64,000 nt of DNA from Oasisia sp. SBJ-2009 (lineage: Eukaryota; Annelida; Polychaeta; Sabellida; Siboglinidae). Below the pieces are notes generated by a model that was not told the origin of the DNA, did not search any database, and saw only the letters and a list, made by a program, of their open reading frames with translations. Below are positions 10,120 through 22,109 of this stretch, piece after piece. Location: the NCBI GenBank assembly GCA_964017155.1, contig OZ024867.1, positions 25,909,226 to 25,973,225 on the forward strand. Reading direction: 5' to 3'. The translations under genes were made by a program, and so were the position numbers. How positions within the stretch are numbered: the first letter of the stretch is position 1; every line of letters starts with the position of its first letter.

Positions 10120-10898
10120 TGTTGGGTGGAGTGCAGAGGTTGGGTTGAGTGCGGAGGTTGGGTGGAGTGGGGAGGTTGGGTGGAGTGGGGAGGTTGGGTG
10201 GAGTGGGGAGGTTGGGTGGAGTGGGGAGGTTGGGTGGAGTGGGGAGGTTGGGTGGAGTGGGGAGGTTGGGTGGAGTGGGGAGGTTGAATGGAGGGCGGAC
10301 GTTGGGTGGAGTGGGGAGGTTGGGTGGAGTGGGGAGGTTGGGTGGAGTGGGGAGGTTGGGTGGAGTGGGGAGGTTGGGTGGAGTGGGGAGGTTGGATGGA
10401 GTGGGGAGGTTGGGTGGAGTGGGTAGGTTGAATGGAGGGCGGAAGTTGGTTGGAGTGGGGAAGTTGGTTGGAGTGGGGAGGTTGGGTGGAGAGGGGAGGT
10501 TGCGTGGAGTGGGGAGGTTGGCTGGAGTGGGGAGGTTGGGTGGAGTGGGGAGGTTGGGTGGAGTGGGTAGGTTGAATGGAGGGCGGAAGTTGGTTGGAGT
10601 GGGGAGGTTGGGTGGAGAGGGGAGGTTGCGTGGAGTGGGGAGGTTGGCTGAAGTGGGGAGGTTGGGTGGAGTGGGGAGGTTGGGTGGAATGGGGAGGTTG
10701 GGAGATGTGGGGAGGTTGGGTGGAGTGGGGAGGTTGGGTGGAGTGGGGAGGTTGGGTGAAGTGGGGAGGTTGGGTGGAGTGGGGAGGTTGGATGGAGTGG
10801 GAAGGTTGGGTGGAGTGGGGAGGTTGGGAGAAGTGGGGAGTTTGGGTGGAGTGGGGAGGTTGCATGGAGTGCGGAGGTTGGGTGAAGTGGGGAGGTTG
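10120..10898 (+). repeat. 18-bp minisatellite array 6, 43 repeats
   Basis: 43 repeats. It shares the doubled TTGAATGG block of array 5 and the TTGCATGG ending. A private GGCGGACG occurs near 10293. Confidence 0.95.
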
Positions 10899-11608
10899 CG
10901 GTACTCACCACACTTGACATCGATCCCAAACAGCTCTCAAACAAGCACTCGCACACGGTGTACAAATACAACTCTGCTAACTTTGAGGGCCTAAGGGCAG
11001 ACATGGCAGCTTACGCAGCGATGTTTTTAATGGAAAATCCAACATCTAGAACAACAGAGGAGAACTGGAAATCATTCAAGAGTGCACTACATCAAGTCAT
11101 CATTAAACACGTTCCAACGACAAAGTCCAAAACTAAACGACACCTGCCCTGGATCACATGGAAAATCAAGTGTGAAATTCTGAAGAAAGACAGGCAGAAT
11201 CGCAAAGCAAGAAAGTCAAAAAAGCATGAAGACTGGTCAGCCTACCCTATAAAACGGCAACAGTTACAGAAACTATTGACATCTGCTCATGATGACTACA
11301 TCAGAAACGTGATTGGTGCGAGCCTGCTTGACAGAGGAGACGAAAAGAAATGTTGGTCTTTTGTCAAACTCAATAGAACTGAAAACTTGGGTATCCCTAT
11401 ACTCTCTGATACAAATGGCCTCCACATTACAAATCAAGCCAAGGCAGAGGCTTTAGACACGCACTTTGTGTCAGTGTTCACCAGTGATCATGGTAAACAC
11501 TTGCCTGACAAAGGACTGTCTCCCTACCATGATATGGGCATCATACAGTTCACACAACCCGGAATTTAAATTTTACTAAAGAACATTGACCAAACGAAAG
11601 CCCCTTAC
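10899..11608 (+). mobile_element. LINE remnant copy 7 (family A)
   Basis: Family A with A47V, R75L and Q129E. TAA at 11567-11569, RT entry motif after it. Confidence 0.8.
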
Positions 11609-11851
11609 AAAAAAGACCAATGGTATACCATTGAATACAATTGAATACCATTCAGCGTCAACGATATTTCAGCAGGACTCAGTGGTACTTTCAACGGTAA
11701 TTTATTATGCCATTCAGTACCACTGAACGGTACACAGAATAGAAAATATCATTAAAAAAACATTCAGATACCATTCAGATACCATTCAAATACCATTGGC
11801 CATTATACCCTAGTACCATTCAATGGTATTTGAATGGTATATTTTTGTAAG
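11609..11851. repeat. AT-rich hairpin segment 7
   Basis: Standard form with a single C-to-G change (GAATAGAAAA near 11740). The stem at 11779-11840 is perfect. Confidence 0.9.
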
Positions 11852-12972
11852 TGTTGGGTGGAGTGCAGAGGTTGGGTTGAGTGCGGAGGTTGGGTGGAGT
11901 GGGGAGGTTGGGTGGAGTGGGGAGGTTGGGTGGAGTGGGGAGGTTGGGTGGAGTGGGGAGGTTGGATGGAGTGGGGAGGTTGGGTGGAGTGGGTAGGTTG
12001 AATGGAGGGCGGAAGTTGGTTGGAGTGGGGAGGTTGGGTGGAGAGGGGAGGTTGCGTGGAGTGGGGAGGTTGGCTGGAGTGGGGAGGTTGGGTGGAGTGG
12101 GGAGGTTGGGTGGAGTGGGGAGGTTGGGTGGAGTGGGGAGGTTGGGTGGAGTGGGGAGGTTGGGTGGAGTGGGGAGGTTGGGTGAAGTGGGGAGGTTGGG
12201 TGGAGTGGGGAGGTTGGATGGAGTGGGAAGGTTGGGTGAAGTGGGGAGGTTGGGTGGAGTAGGGAGGTTGGCTGGAGCGGGGAGGTTGGGTGGAGTGGGG
12301 AGGTTGGGTGGAGAGGGGAGGTTGGGTGGAGAGGGGAGGTTGGGTGAACTGGGGAGGTTGGGAGAAGTGGGGAGGTTGGGTGGAGTGGGGAGGTTGGGTG
12401 GAGTGGGGAGGTTGGGTGAAGTGGGGAGGTTGGGTGGAGTGGGGAGGTTGAATGGAGGGCGGAGGTTGGGTGGAGTGGGGAGGTTGGGTGGAGTGGGGAG
12501 GTTGGGTGGAGTGGGGAGGTTGGGTGGAGTGGGGAGGTTGGGAGAAGTGGGGAGTTTGGGTGGAGTGGGGAGGTTGCGTGGAGTGCGGAGGTTGGCTGGA
12601 GTGGGGAGGTTGGGTGGAGTGGGGAGGTTGGGTGGAGTGGGGAGGTTGGGAGGAGTGGGGAGGTTGGGTGGAGTGGGGAGGTTGGGTGGAGTGGGGAGGT
12701 TGGGTGAAGTGGGGAGGTTGGGTGGAGTAGGGAGGTTGGGTGGAGTGGGGAGGTTGGGTGGAGTGGGGAGATTGGGTGGAGTGGGGAGGTTGGGTGGAGT
12801 GCGGAGGTTGAATGGAGGGCGGAGGTTGGGTGGAGTGGGGAGGTTGGGTGGAGAGGGGAGGTTGGGTGGAGTGGGGAGGTTGGGTGGAGTGGGGAGGTTG
12901 GGTGGAGTGGGGAGGTTGGGTGAAGTGGGGAGGTTGGGTGGAGTGCGGAGGTTGGGTGAAGTGGGGAGGTTG
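11852..12972 (+). repeat. 18-bp minisatellite array 7, 62 repeats
   Basis: 62 repeats. The first half matches array 1. The second half introduces the AGTTTGGG - TTGCGTGG - TGCGG - TTGGCTGG run (about 12553-12600) typical of the long arrays. A GGGAGGAGTGG variant near 12650 is private. Confidence 0.95.
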
Positions 12973-13682
12973 CGGTACTCACCACACTTGACATCGATCC
13001 CAAACAGCTCTCAAACAAGCACTCGCACACGGTGTACAAATACAACTGTGCTAACTTTGAGGGCCTAAGGGCAGACATGGCAGCTTACGCAGCGATGTTT
13101 TTAATGGAAAATCCAACATCTAGAACAACAGAGGAGAACTGGAAATCATTCAAGAGTGCATTACATCAAGCCATCATTAAACACGTTCCAACGACAAAGT
13201 CCAAAACTAAACGACACCTGCCCTGGATCACACGGAACATCAAGTGTGAAATTCGGAAGAAAGACAGGCAGTATCGCAAAGCAAGAAAGTCAAAAAAGCT
13301 TGAAGACTGGTCAGCCTACCATATAAAACGGCAACAGTTACAGAAACTATTGACATCTGCTCATCATGACTACATCAGAAACGTGATAGCTGCGAGCCTG
13401 CTTGACAGAAGAAACCAAAAGAAATGTTGGTCTTTTGTCAAACTCAATAGAACTGAAAACTTGGGTATCCCTATACTCTCTGATACAAATGGCCTCCACA
13501 TTACAAATCAAGCCAAGGCAGAGGCTTTTGACACGCACTTTGTGTCAGTGTTCACCAGTGATCATGGTAAACACTTGCCTGACAAAGGACTGTCTCCCTA
13601 CCATGATATGGGCATCATACAGTTCACACAACCCGGAATTTAAATTTTACTAAAGAACATTGACCAAACGAAAGCCCCTTAC
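12973..13682 (+). mobile_element. LINE remnant copy 8 (family B)
   Basis: Family B with private G127R. Open frame to TAA 13641-13643. Confidence 0.8.
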
Positions 13683-13925
13683 AAAAAAGACCAATGGTAT
13701 ACCATTGAATACAATTGAATACCATTCAGCGTCAACGATATTTCAGCAGGACTCAGTGGTACTTTCAACGGTAATTTATTATGCCATTCAGTACCACTGA
13801 ACGGTACACAGAATACAAAATATCATTAAAAAAACATTCAGATACCATTCAGATACCATTCAAATACCATTGGCCATTATACCCTAGTACCATTCAATGG
13901 TATTTGAATGGTATATTTTTGTAAG
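13683..13925. repeat. AT-rich hairpin segment 8
   Basis: Standard form, stem at 13853-13914 perfect. Confidence 0.9.
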
Positions 13926-15046
13926 TGTTGGGTGGAGTGCAGAGGTTGGGTTGAGTGCGGAGTTTGGGTGGAGTGGGGAGGTTGGGTGGAGTGGGGAGGT
14001 TGGGTGGAGTGGGGAGGTTGGGTGGAGTGGGGAGGTTGGGTGGAGTGGGTAGGTTGAATGGAGGGCGGAAGTTGGTTGGAGTGGGGAGGTTGGGTGGAGA
14101 GGGGAGGTTGTGTGGAGTGGGGAGGTTGGCTGGAGTGGGGAGGTTGGGTGGATTGGGGAGGTTGGGTGGAATGGGGAGGTTGGGAGACGTGGGGAGGTTG
14201 GGTGGAGTGGGGAGGTTGGGTGGAGTGGGGAGGTTGGGTGAAGTGGGGAGGTTGGGTGGAGTGGGGAGGTTGGATGGAGTGGGAAGGTTGGGTGAAGTGG
14301 GGAGGTTGGGTGGAGTAGGGAGGTTGGCTGGAGTGGGGAGGTTGGGTGGAGTGGGGAGGTTGGGTGGAGAGGGGAGGTTGGGTGGAGAGGGGAGGTTGGG
14401 TGAACTGGGGAGGTTGGGAGAAGTGGGGAGGTTGGGTGGAGTGGGGAGGTTGGGTGGAGTGGGGAGGTTGGGTGAAGTGGGGAGGTTGGGTGGAGTGGGG
14501 AGGTTGAATGGAGGGCGGAGGTTGGGTGGAGTGGGGAGGTTGGGTGGAGTGGGGAGGTTGGGTGGAGTGGGGAGGTTGGGTGGAGTGGGGAGGTTGGGAG
14601 AAGTGGGGAGTTTGGGTGGAGTGGGGAGGTTGCGTGGAGTGCGGAGGTTGGCTGGAGTGGGGAGGTTGGGTGGAGTGGGGAGGTTGGGTGGAGTGGGGAG
14701 GTTGGGAGAAGTGGGGAGGTTGGGTGGAGTGGGGAGGTTGGGTGGAGTGGGGAGGTTGGGTGGAGTGGGGAGGTTGGGTGAAGTGGGGAGGTTGGGTGGA
14801 GTAGGGAGGTTGGGTGGAGTGGGGAGGTTGGGTGGAGTGGGGAGATTGGGTGGAGTGGGGAGGTTGGGTGGAGTGCGGAGGTTGAATGGAGGGCGGAGGT
14901 TGGGTGGAGTGGGGAGGTTGGGTGGAGAGGGGAGGTTGGGTGGAGTGGGGAGGTTGGGTGGAGTGGGGAGGTTGGGTGGAGTGGGGAGGTTGGGTGAAGT
15001 GGGGAGGTTGGGTGGAGTGCGGAGGTTGGGTGAAGTGGGGAGGTTG
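13926..15046 (+). repeat. 18-bp minisatellite array 8, 62 repeats
   Basis: 62 repeats, starting with the TGCGGAGTTTGGG mark of arrays 2 and 3 and ending with the common 3' block. It has the same length as array 7 but a different 5' half. Confidence 0.95.
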
Positions 15047-15756
15047 CGGTACTCACCACACTTGACATCGATCCCAAACAGCTCTCAAACAAGCACTCGC
15101 ACACGGTGTACAAATACAACTGTGCTAACTTTGAGGGCCTAAGGGCAGACATGGCAGCTTACGCAGCGATGTTTTTAATGGAAAATCCAACATCTAGAAC
15201 AACAGAGGAGAACTGGAAATCATTCAAGAGTGCATTACATCAAGCCATCATTAAACACGTTCCAACGACAAAGTCCAAAACTAAACGACACCTGCCTTGG
15301 ATCACATGGAAAATCAAGTGTGAAATTCGGAAGAAAGACAGGCAGTATCGCAAAGCAAGAAAGTCAAAAAAGCATAAAGACTGGTCAGCCTACCCTATAA
15401 AACGGCAACAGTTACAGAAACTATTGACATCTGCTCATCATGACTACATCAGAAACGTGATAGCTGCGAGCCTGCTTGACAGAGGAAACCAAAAGAAATG
15501 TTGGTCTTTTGTCAAACTCAATAGAACTGAAAACTTGGGTATCCCTATACTCTCTGATACAAATGGCCTCCACATTACAAATCAAGCCAAGGCAGAGGCT
15601 TTTGACACGCACTTTGTGTCAGTGTTCACCAGTGATCATGGTAAACACTTGCCTGACAAAGGACTGTCTCCCTACCATGATATGGGCATCATACAGTTCA
15701 CACAACCCGGAATTTAAATTTTACTAAAGAACATTGACCAAACGAAAGCCCCTTAC
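15047..15756 (+). mobile_element. LINE remnant copy 9 (mosaic C/B)
   Basis: The 5' half carries family C marks (synonymous CTGCCTTGG near 15292, W68-K69, Y81, P97). The 3' half carries family B marks (H112, A120-A121, F166). The following AT segment returns to the C form. E91K is private. TAA at 15715-15717. The switches suggest gene conversion or crossing-over inside the LINE piece. Confidence 0.8.
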
Positions 15757-15999
15757 AAAAAAGACCAATGGTATACCATTGAATACAATTGAATACCATT
15801 CAGCGTCAACGATATTTCAGCAGGACTCAGTGGTACTTTCAACAGTAATTTATTATGCCATTCAGTACCACTGAACGGTACACAGAATACAAAATATCAT
15901 TAAAAAAACATTCAGATACCATTCAGATGCCATTCAAATACCATTGGCCATTATACCCTAGTACCATTCAATGGTATTTGAATGGTATATTTTTGTAAG
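15757..15999. repeat. AT-rich hairpin segment 9 (C form)
   Basis: First segment with CAACAGTAA and CAGATGCC. The third stem base pair becomes G opposite T (stem 15927-15988). Confidence 0.9.
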
Positions 16000-18164
16000 T
16001 GTTGGGTGGAGTGCAGAGGTTGGGTTGAGTGCGGAGGTTGGGTGGGGTGGGGAGGTTGGGTGGAGTGGGGAGGTTGGGTGGAGTGGGGAGGTTGGGTGGA
16101 GTGGGGAGGTTGGCTGGAGTGGGGAGGTTGGTTGGAGTGGGTAGGTTGAATGGAGGGCGGAAGTTGGTTGGAGTGGGGAGGTTGGGTGGAGAGGGGAGGT
16201 TGCGTGGAGTGGGGAGGTTGGCTGGAGTGGGGAGGTTGGGTGGAGTGGGGAGGTTGGGTGGAGTGGGTAGGTTGAATGGAGGGCGGAAGTTGGTTGGAGT
16301 GGGGAGGTTGGGTGGAGAGGGGAGGTTGCGTGGAGTGGGGAGGTTGGCTGGAGTGGGGAGGTTGGGTGGAGTGGGGAGGTTGGGTGGAATGGGGAGGTTG
16401 GGAGATGTGGGGAGGTTGGGTGGAGTGGGGAGGTTGGGTGGAGTGGGGAGGTTGGGTGAAGTGGGGAGGTTGGGTGGAGTGGGGAGGTTGGATGGAGTGG
16501 GAAGGTTGGGTGAAGTGGGGAGGTTGGGTGGAGTAGGGAGGTTGGCTGGAGTGGGGAGGTTGGGTGGAGTGGGGAGGTTGGGTGGAGAGGGGAGGTTGGT
16601 TGGAGTGGGGAGGTTGGGTGGAGTGGTGAGGTTGGGAGAAGTGGGGAGGTTGGGTGGAGTGGGGAGGTTGGGTGAAGTGGGGAGGTTGGGTGGAGTGGGG
16701 AGGTTGGCTGGAGTGGGGAGGTTGGGTGGAGTGGGGAGGTTGGGTGAAGTGGGGAGGTTGGGAGAAGTGGGGAGGTTGGGTGGAGTGGGGAGGTTGGGTG
16801 GAGTGGGGAGGTAGGGTGGAGTGGGGAGGTTGGGTGAAGTGTGGAGGTTGGGTGGAGTGTGGAGGTTGGGTGGAGTGGGGAGGTTGGGTGAAGTGGGGAA
16901 GTTGGGTGGAGTGGGGAGGTTGGATGGAGTGGGGAGGTTGGGTGAAGTGGGGAGGTTGGGTGGAGTGGGGAGGTTGGCTGGAGTGGGGAGGTTGGGTGGA
17001 GTGGGGAGGTTGGGTGAAGTGGGGAGGTTGGGAGAAGTGGGGAGGTTGGGTGGAGAGGGGAGGTTGTGTGGAGTGGCGAGGTTGGCTGGAGTGGGGAGGT
17101 TGGGTGGATTGGGGAGGTTGGGTGGAATGGGGAGGTTGGGAGACGTGGGGAGGTTGGGTGGAGTGGGGAGGTTGGGTGGAGTGGGGAGGTTGGGTGAAGT
17201 GGGGAGGTTGGGTGGAGTGGGGAGGTTGGATGGAGTGGGAAGGTTGGGTGAAGTGGGGAGGTTGGGTGGAGTAGGGAGGTTGGCTGGAGCGGGGAGGTTG
17301 GGTGGAGTGGGGAGGTTGGGTGGAGAGGGGAGGTTGGGTGGAGAGGGGAGGTTGGGTGAACTGGGGAGGTTGGGAGAAGTGGGGAGGTTGGGTGGAGTGG
17401 GGAGGTTGGGTGGAGTGGGGAGGTTGGGTGAAGTGGGGAGGTTGGGTGGAGTGGGGAGGTTGAATGGAGGGCGGAGGTTGGGTGGAGTGGGGAGGTTGGG
17501 TGGAGTGGGGAGGTTGGGTGGAGTGGGGAGGTTGGGTGGAGTGGGGAGGTTGGGAGAAGTGGGGAGTTTGGGTGGAGTGGGGAGGTTGCGTGGAGTGCGG
17601 AGGTTGGCTGGAGTGGGGAGGTTGGGTGGAGTGGGGAGGTTGGGTGGAGTGGGGAGGTTGGGAGAAGTGGGGAGGTTGGGTGGAGTGGGGAGGTTGGGTG
17701 GAGTGGGGAGGTTGGGTGGAGTGGGGAGGTTGGGTGAAGTGGGGAGGTTGGGTGGAGTAGGGAGGTTGGGTGGAGTGGGGAGGTTGGGTGGAGTGGGGAG
17801 ATTGGGTGGAGTGGGGAGGTTGAATGGAGGGCGGAGGTTGGGTGGAGTGGGGAGGTTGGGTGGAGAGGGGAGGTTGGGTGGAGTGGGGAGGTTGGGTGGA
17901 GTGGGGAGGTTGGGTGGAGTGGGGAGGTTGGGTGGAGTAGGGAGGTTGGGTGGAGTGGGGAGGTTGGGTGGAGTGGGGAGATTGGGTGGAGTGGGGAGGT
18001 TGGGTGGAGTGCGGAGGTTGAATGGAGGGCGGAGGTTGGGTGGAGTGGGGAGGTTGGGTGGAGAGGGGAGGTTGGGTGGAGTGGGGAGGTTGGGTGGAGT
18101 GGGGAGGTTGGGTGAAGTGGGGAGGTTGGGTGGAGTGCGGAGGTTGGGTGAAGTGGGGAGGTTG
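16000..18164 (+). repeat. 18-bp minisatellite array 9, 120 repeats (longest)
   Basis: 120 repeats. Relative to array 10 it lacks three repeats near 16680 and has an extra ten-repeat (180-bp) block near the 3' end. The AGATT variant occurs at about 17799 and again 180 bp later. TGGGGTGG near 16042 and TGGCGAGG near 17076 are private. Confidence 0.95.
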
Positions 18165-18874
18165 CGGTACTCACCACACTTGACATCGATCCCAAACAGC
18201 TCTCAAACAAGCACTCGCACACGGTGTACAAATACAACTGTGCTAACTTTGAGGGCCTAAGGGCAGACATGGCAGCTTACGCAGCGATGTTTTTAATGGA
18301 AAATCCAACATCTAGAACAACAGAGGAGAACTGGAAATCATTCAAGAGTGCATTACATCAAGCCATCATTAAACACGTTCCAACGACAAAGTCCAAAACT
18401 AAACGACACCTGCCTTGGATCACATGGAAAATCAAGTGTGAAATTCGGAAGAAAGACAGGCAGTATCGCAAAGCAAGAAAGTCAAAAAAGCATGAAGACT
18501 GGTCAGCCTACCCTATAAAACGGCAACAGTTACAGAAACTATTGACATCTGCTCATGATGACTACATCAGAAACGTGATTGCTACGAGCCTGCTTGACAG
18601 AGGAAACCAAAAGAAATGTTGGTCTTTTGTCAAACTCAATAGAACTGAAAACTTGGGTATCCCTATACTCTCTGATACAAATGGCCTCCACATCACAAAT
18701 CAAGCCAAGGCAGAGGTCTTAGACACGCACTTTGTGTCAGTGTTCACCAGTGATCATGGTAAACACTTGCCTGACAAAGGACTGTCTCCCTACCATGATA
18801 TGGGCATCATACAGTTCACACAACCCGGAATTTAAATTTTACTAAAGAACATTGACCAAACGAAAGCCCCTTAC
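18165..18874 (+). mobile_element. LINE remnant copy 10 (family C, typical)
   Basis: Reference family C: C6, W68-K69, Y81, H90, P97, D112, A120-T121, N128, V165-L166, with CACATCACAAAT and GAGGTCTTA. TAA at 18833-18835. Confidence 0.8.
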
Positions 18875-19117
18875 AAAAAAGACCAATGGTATACCATTGA
18901 ATACAATTGAATACCATTCAGCGTCAACGATATTTCAGCAGGACTCAGTGGTACTTTCAACAGTAATTTATTATGCCATTCAGTACCACTGAACGGTACA
19001 CAGAATACAAAATATCATTAAAAAAACATTCAGATACCATTCAGATGCCATTCAAATACCATTGGCCATTATACCCTAGTACCATTCAATGGTATTTGAA
19101 TGGTATATTTTTGTAAG
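18875..19117. repeat. AT-rich hairpin segment 10 (C form)
   Basis: CAACAGTAA/CAGATGCC form, stem at 19045-19106 with one G-T opposition. Confidence 0.9.
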
Positions 19118-21156
19118 TGTTGGGTGGAGTGCAGAGGTTGGGTTGAGTGCGGAGGTTGGGTGGAGTGGGGAGGTTGGGTGGAGTGGGGAGGTTGGGTGGA
19201 GTGGGGAGGTTGGGTGGAGTGGGGAGGTTGGCTGGAGTGGGGAGGTTGGTTGGAGTGGGTAGGTTGAATGGAGGGCGGAAGTTGGTTGGAGTGGGGAGGT
19301 TGGGTGGAGAGGGGAGGTTGCGTGGAGTGGGGAGGTTGGCTGGAGTGGGGAGGTTGGGTGGAGTGGGGAGGTTGGGTGGAGTGGGTAGGTTGAATGGAGG
19401 GCGGAAGTTGGTTGGAGTGGGGAGGTTGGGTGGAGAGGGGAGGTTGCGTGGAGTGGGGAGGTTGGCTGGAGTGGGGAGGTTGGGTGGAGTGGGGAGGTTG
19501 GGTGGAATGGGGAGGTTGGGAGATGTGGGGAGGTTGGGTGGAGTGGGGAGGTTGGGTGGAGTGGGGAGGTTGGGTGAAGTGGGGAGGTTGGGTGGAGTGG
19601 GGAGGTTGGATGGAGTGGGAAGGTTGGGTGAAGTGGGGAGGTTGGGTGGAGTAGGGAGGTTGGCTGGAGTGGGGAGGTTGGGTGGAGTGGGGAGGTTGGG
19701 TGGAGAGGGGAGGTTGGTTGGAGTGGGGAGGTTGGGTGGAGTGGTGAGGTTGGGAGAAGTGGGGAGGTTGGGTGGAGTGGGGAGGTTGGGTGAAGTGGGG
19801 AGGTTGGGTGGAGTGGGGAGGTTGGATGGAGTGGGGAGGTTGGGTGAAGTGGGGAGGTTGGGTGGAGTGGGGAGGTTGGCTGGAGTGGGGAGGTTGGGTG
19901 GAGTGGGGAGGTTGGGTGAAGTGGGGAGGTTGGGAGAAGTGGGGAGGTTGGGTGGAGTGGGGAGGTTGGGTGGAGTGGGGAGGTTGGGTGGAGTGGGGAG
20001 GTTGGGTGAAGTGTGGAGGTTGGGTGGAGTGTGGAGGTTGGGTGGAGTGGGGAGGTTGGGTGAAGTGGGGAAGTTGGGTGGAGTGGGGAGGTTGGATGGA
20101 GTGGGGAGGTTGGGTGAAGTGGGGAGGTTGGGTGGAGTGGGGAGGTTGGCTGGAGTGGGGAGGTTGGGTGGAGTGGGGAGGTTGGGTGAAGTGGGGAGGT
20201 TGGGAGAAGTGGGGAGGTTGGGTGGAGAGGGGAGGTTGTGTGGAGTGGGGAGGTTGGCTGGAGTGGGGAGGTTGGGTGGATTGGGGAGGTTGGGTGGAAT
20301 GGGGAGGTTGGGAGACGTGGGGAGGTTGGGTGGAGTGGGGAGGTTGGGTGGAGTGGGGAGGTTGGGTGAAGTGGGGAGGTTGGGTGGAGTGGGGAGGTTG
20401 GATGGAGTGGGAAGGTTGGGTGAAGTGGGGAGGTTGGGTGGAGTAGGGAGGTTGGCTGGAGCGGGGAGGTTGGGTGGAGTGGGGAGGTTGGGTGGAGAGG
20501 GGAGGTTGGGTGGAGAGGGGAGGTTGGGTGAACTGGGGAGGTTGGGAGAAGTGGGGAGGTTGGGTGGAGTGGGGAGGTTGGGTGGAGTGGGGAGGTTGGG
20601 TGAAGTGGGGAGGTTGGGTGGAGTGGGGAGGTTGAATGGAGGGCGGAGGTTGGGTGGAGTGGGGAGGTTGGGTGGAGTGGGGAGGTTGGGTGGAGTGGGG
20701 AGGTTGGGTGGAGTGGGGAGGTTGGGAGAAGTGGGGAGTTTGGGTGGAGTGGGGAGGTTGCGTGGAGTGCGGAGGTTGGCTGGAGTGGGGAGGTTGGGTG
20801 GAGTGGGGAGGTTGGGTGGAGTGGGGAGGTTGGGAGAAGTGGGGAGGTTGGGTGGAGTGGGGAGGTTGGGTGGAGTGGGGAGGTTGGGTGGAGTGGGGAG
20901 GTTGGGTGAAGTGGGGAGGTTGGGTGGAGTAGGGAGGTTGGGTGGAGTGGGGAGGTTGGGTGGAGTGGGGAGATTGGGTGGAGTGGGGAGGTTGGGTGGA
21001 GTGCGGAGGTTGAATGGAGGGCGGAGGTTGGGTGGAGTGGGGAGGTTGGGTGGAGAGGGGAGGTTGGGTGGAGTGGGGAGGTTGGGTGGAGTGGGGAGGT
21101 TGGGTGAAGTGGGGAGGTTGGGTGGAGTGCGGAGGTTGGGTGAAGTGGGGAGGTTG
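19118..21156 (+). repeat. 18-bp minisatellite array 10, 113 repeats
   Basis: 113 repeats and the clearest long-type array. A seven-repeat block marked TTGAATGGAGGGCGGAAG is doubled (126 bp apart, about 19263 and 19389). A central GTGTGG pair lies near 20011-20033, and the common 3' block closes it. Arrays 11, 12 and 16 are near-copies. Confidence 0.95.
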
Positions 21157-21866
21157 CGGTACTCACCACACTTGACATCGATCCCAAACAGCTCTCAAAC
21201 AAGCACTCGCACACGGTGTACAAATACAACTGTGCTAACTTTGAGGGCCTAAGGGCAGACATGGCAGCTTACGCAGCGATGTTTTTAATGGAAAATCCAA
21301 CATCTAGAACAACAGAGGAGAACTGGAAATCATTCAAGAGTGCATTACATCAAGCCATCATTAAACACGTTCCAACGACAAAGTCCAAAACTAAACGACA
21401 CCTGCTTTGGATCACATGGAAAATCAAGTGTGAAATTCGGAAGAAAGACAGGCAGTATCGCAAAGCAAGAAAGTCAAAAAAGCATGAAGACTGGTCAGCC
21501 TACCCTATAAAACGGCAACAGTTACAGAAACTATTGACATCTGCTCATGATGACTACATCAGAAACGTGATTGCTACGAGCCTGCTTGACAGAGGAAACC
21601 AAAAGAAATGTTGGTCTTTTGTCAAACTCAATAGAACTGAAAACTTGGGTATCCCTATACTCTCTGATACAAATGGCCTCCACATCACAAATCAAGCCAA
21701 GGCAGAGGTCTTAGACACGCACTTTGTGTCAGTGTTCACCAGTGATCATGGTAAACACTTGCCTGACAAAGGACTGTCTCCCTACCATGATATGGGCATC
21801 ATACAGTTCACACAACCCGGAATTTAAATTTTACTAAAGAACATTGACCAAACGAAAGCCCCTTAC
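21157..21866 (+). mobile_element. LINE remnant copy 11 (family C)
   Basis: Like copy 10 but with P64L (CTGCTTTGG near 21404). TAA at 21825-21827. Confidence 0.8.
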
Positions 21867-22109
21867 AAAAAAGACCAATGGTATACCATTGAATACAATT
21901 GAATACCATTCAGCGTCAACGATATTTCAGCAGGACTCAGTGGTACTTTCAACAGTAATTTATTATGCCATTCAGTACCACTGAACGGTACACAGAATAC
22001 AAAATATCATTAAAAAAACATTCAGATACCATTCAGATGCCATTCAAATACCATTGGCCATTATACCCTAGTACCATTCAATGGTATTTGAATGGTATAT
22101 TTTTGTAAG
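21867..22109. repeat. AT-rich hairpin segment 11 (C form)
   Basis: C form, stem at 22037-22098. Confidence 0.9.

Noticed and set aside
15958..18270. 770-codon minus-strand open frame, starting in antisense LINE sequence and made of (SPLHPT) repeats; similar frames in nearly every unit
   Set aside because: It exists only because the 18-bp repeat lacks stops. It starts inside an antisense retrotransposon remnant, ends in the AT segment, and has no domain or independent codon signal.
19147..21252. 701-codon plus-strand frame of (GRLGGV) repeats and the overlapping (EWGGWV) and (SGEVGW) frames
   Set aside because: Same repeat read in three frames. The continuation into the LINE piece is in the wrong frame relative to the retrotransposon.
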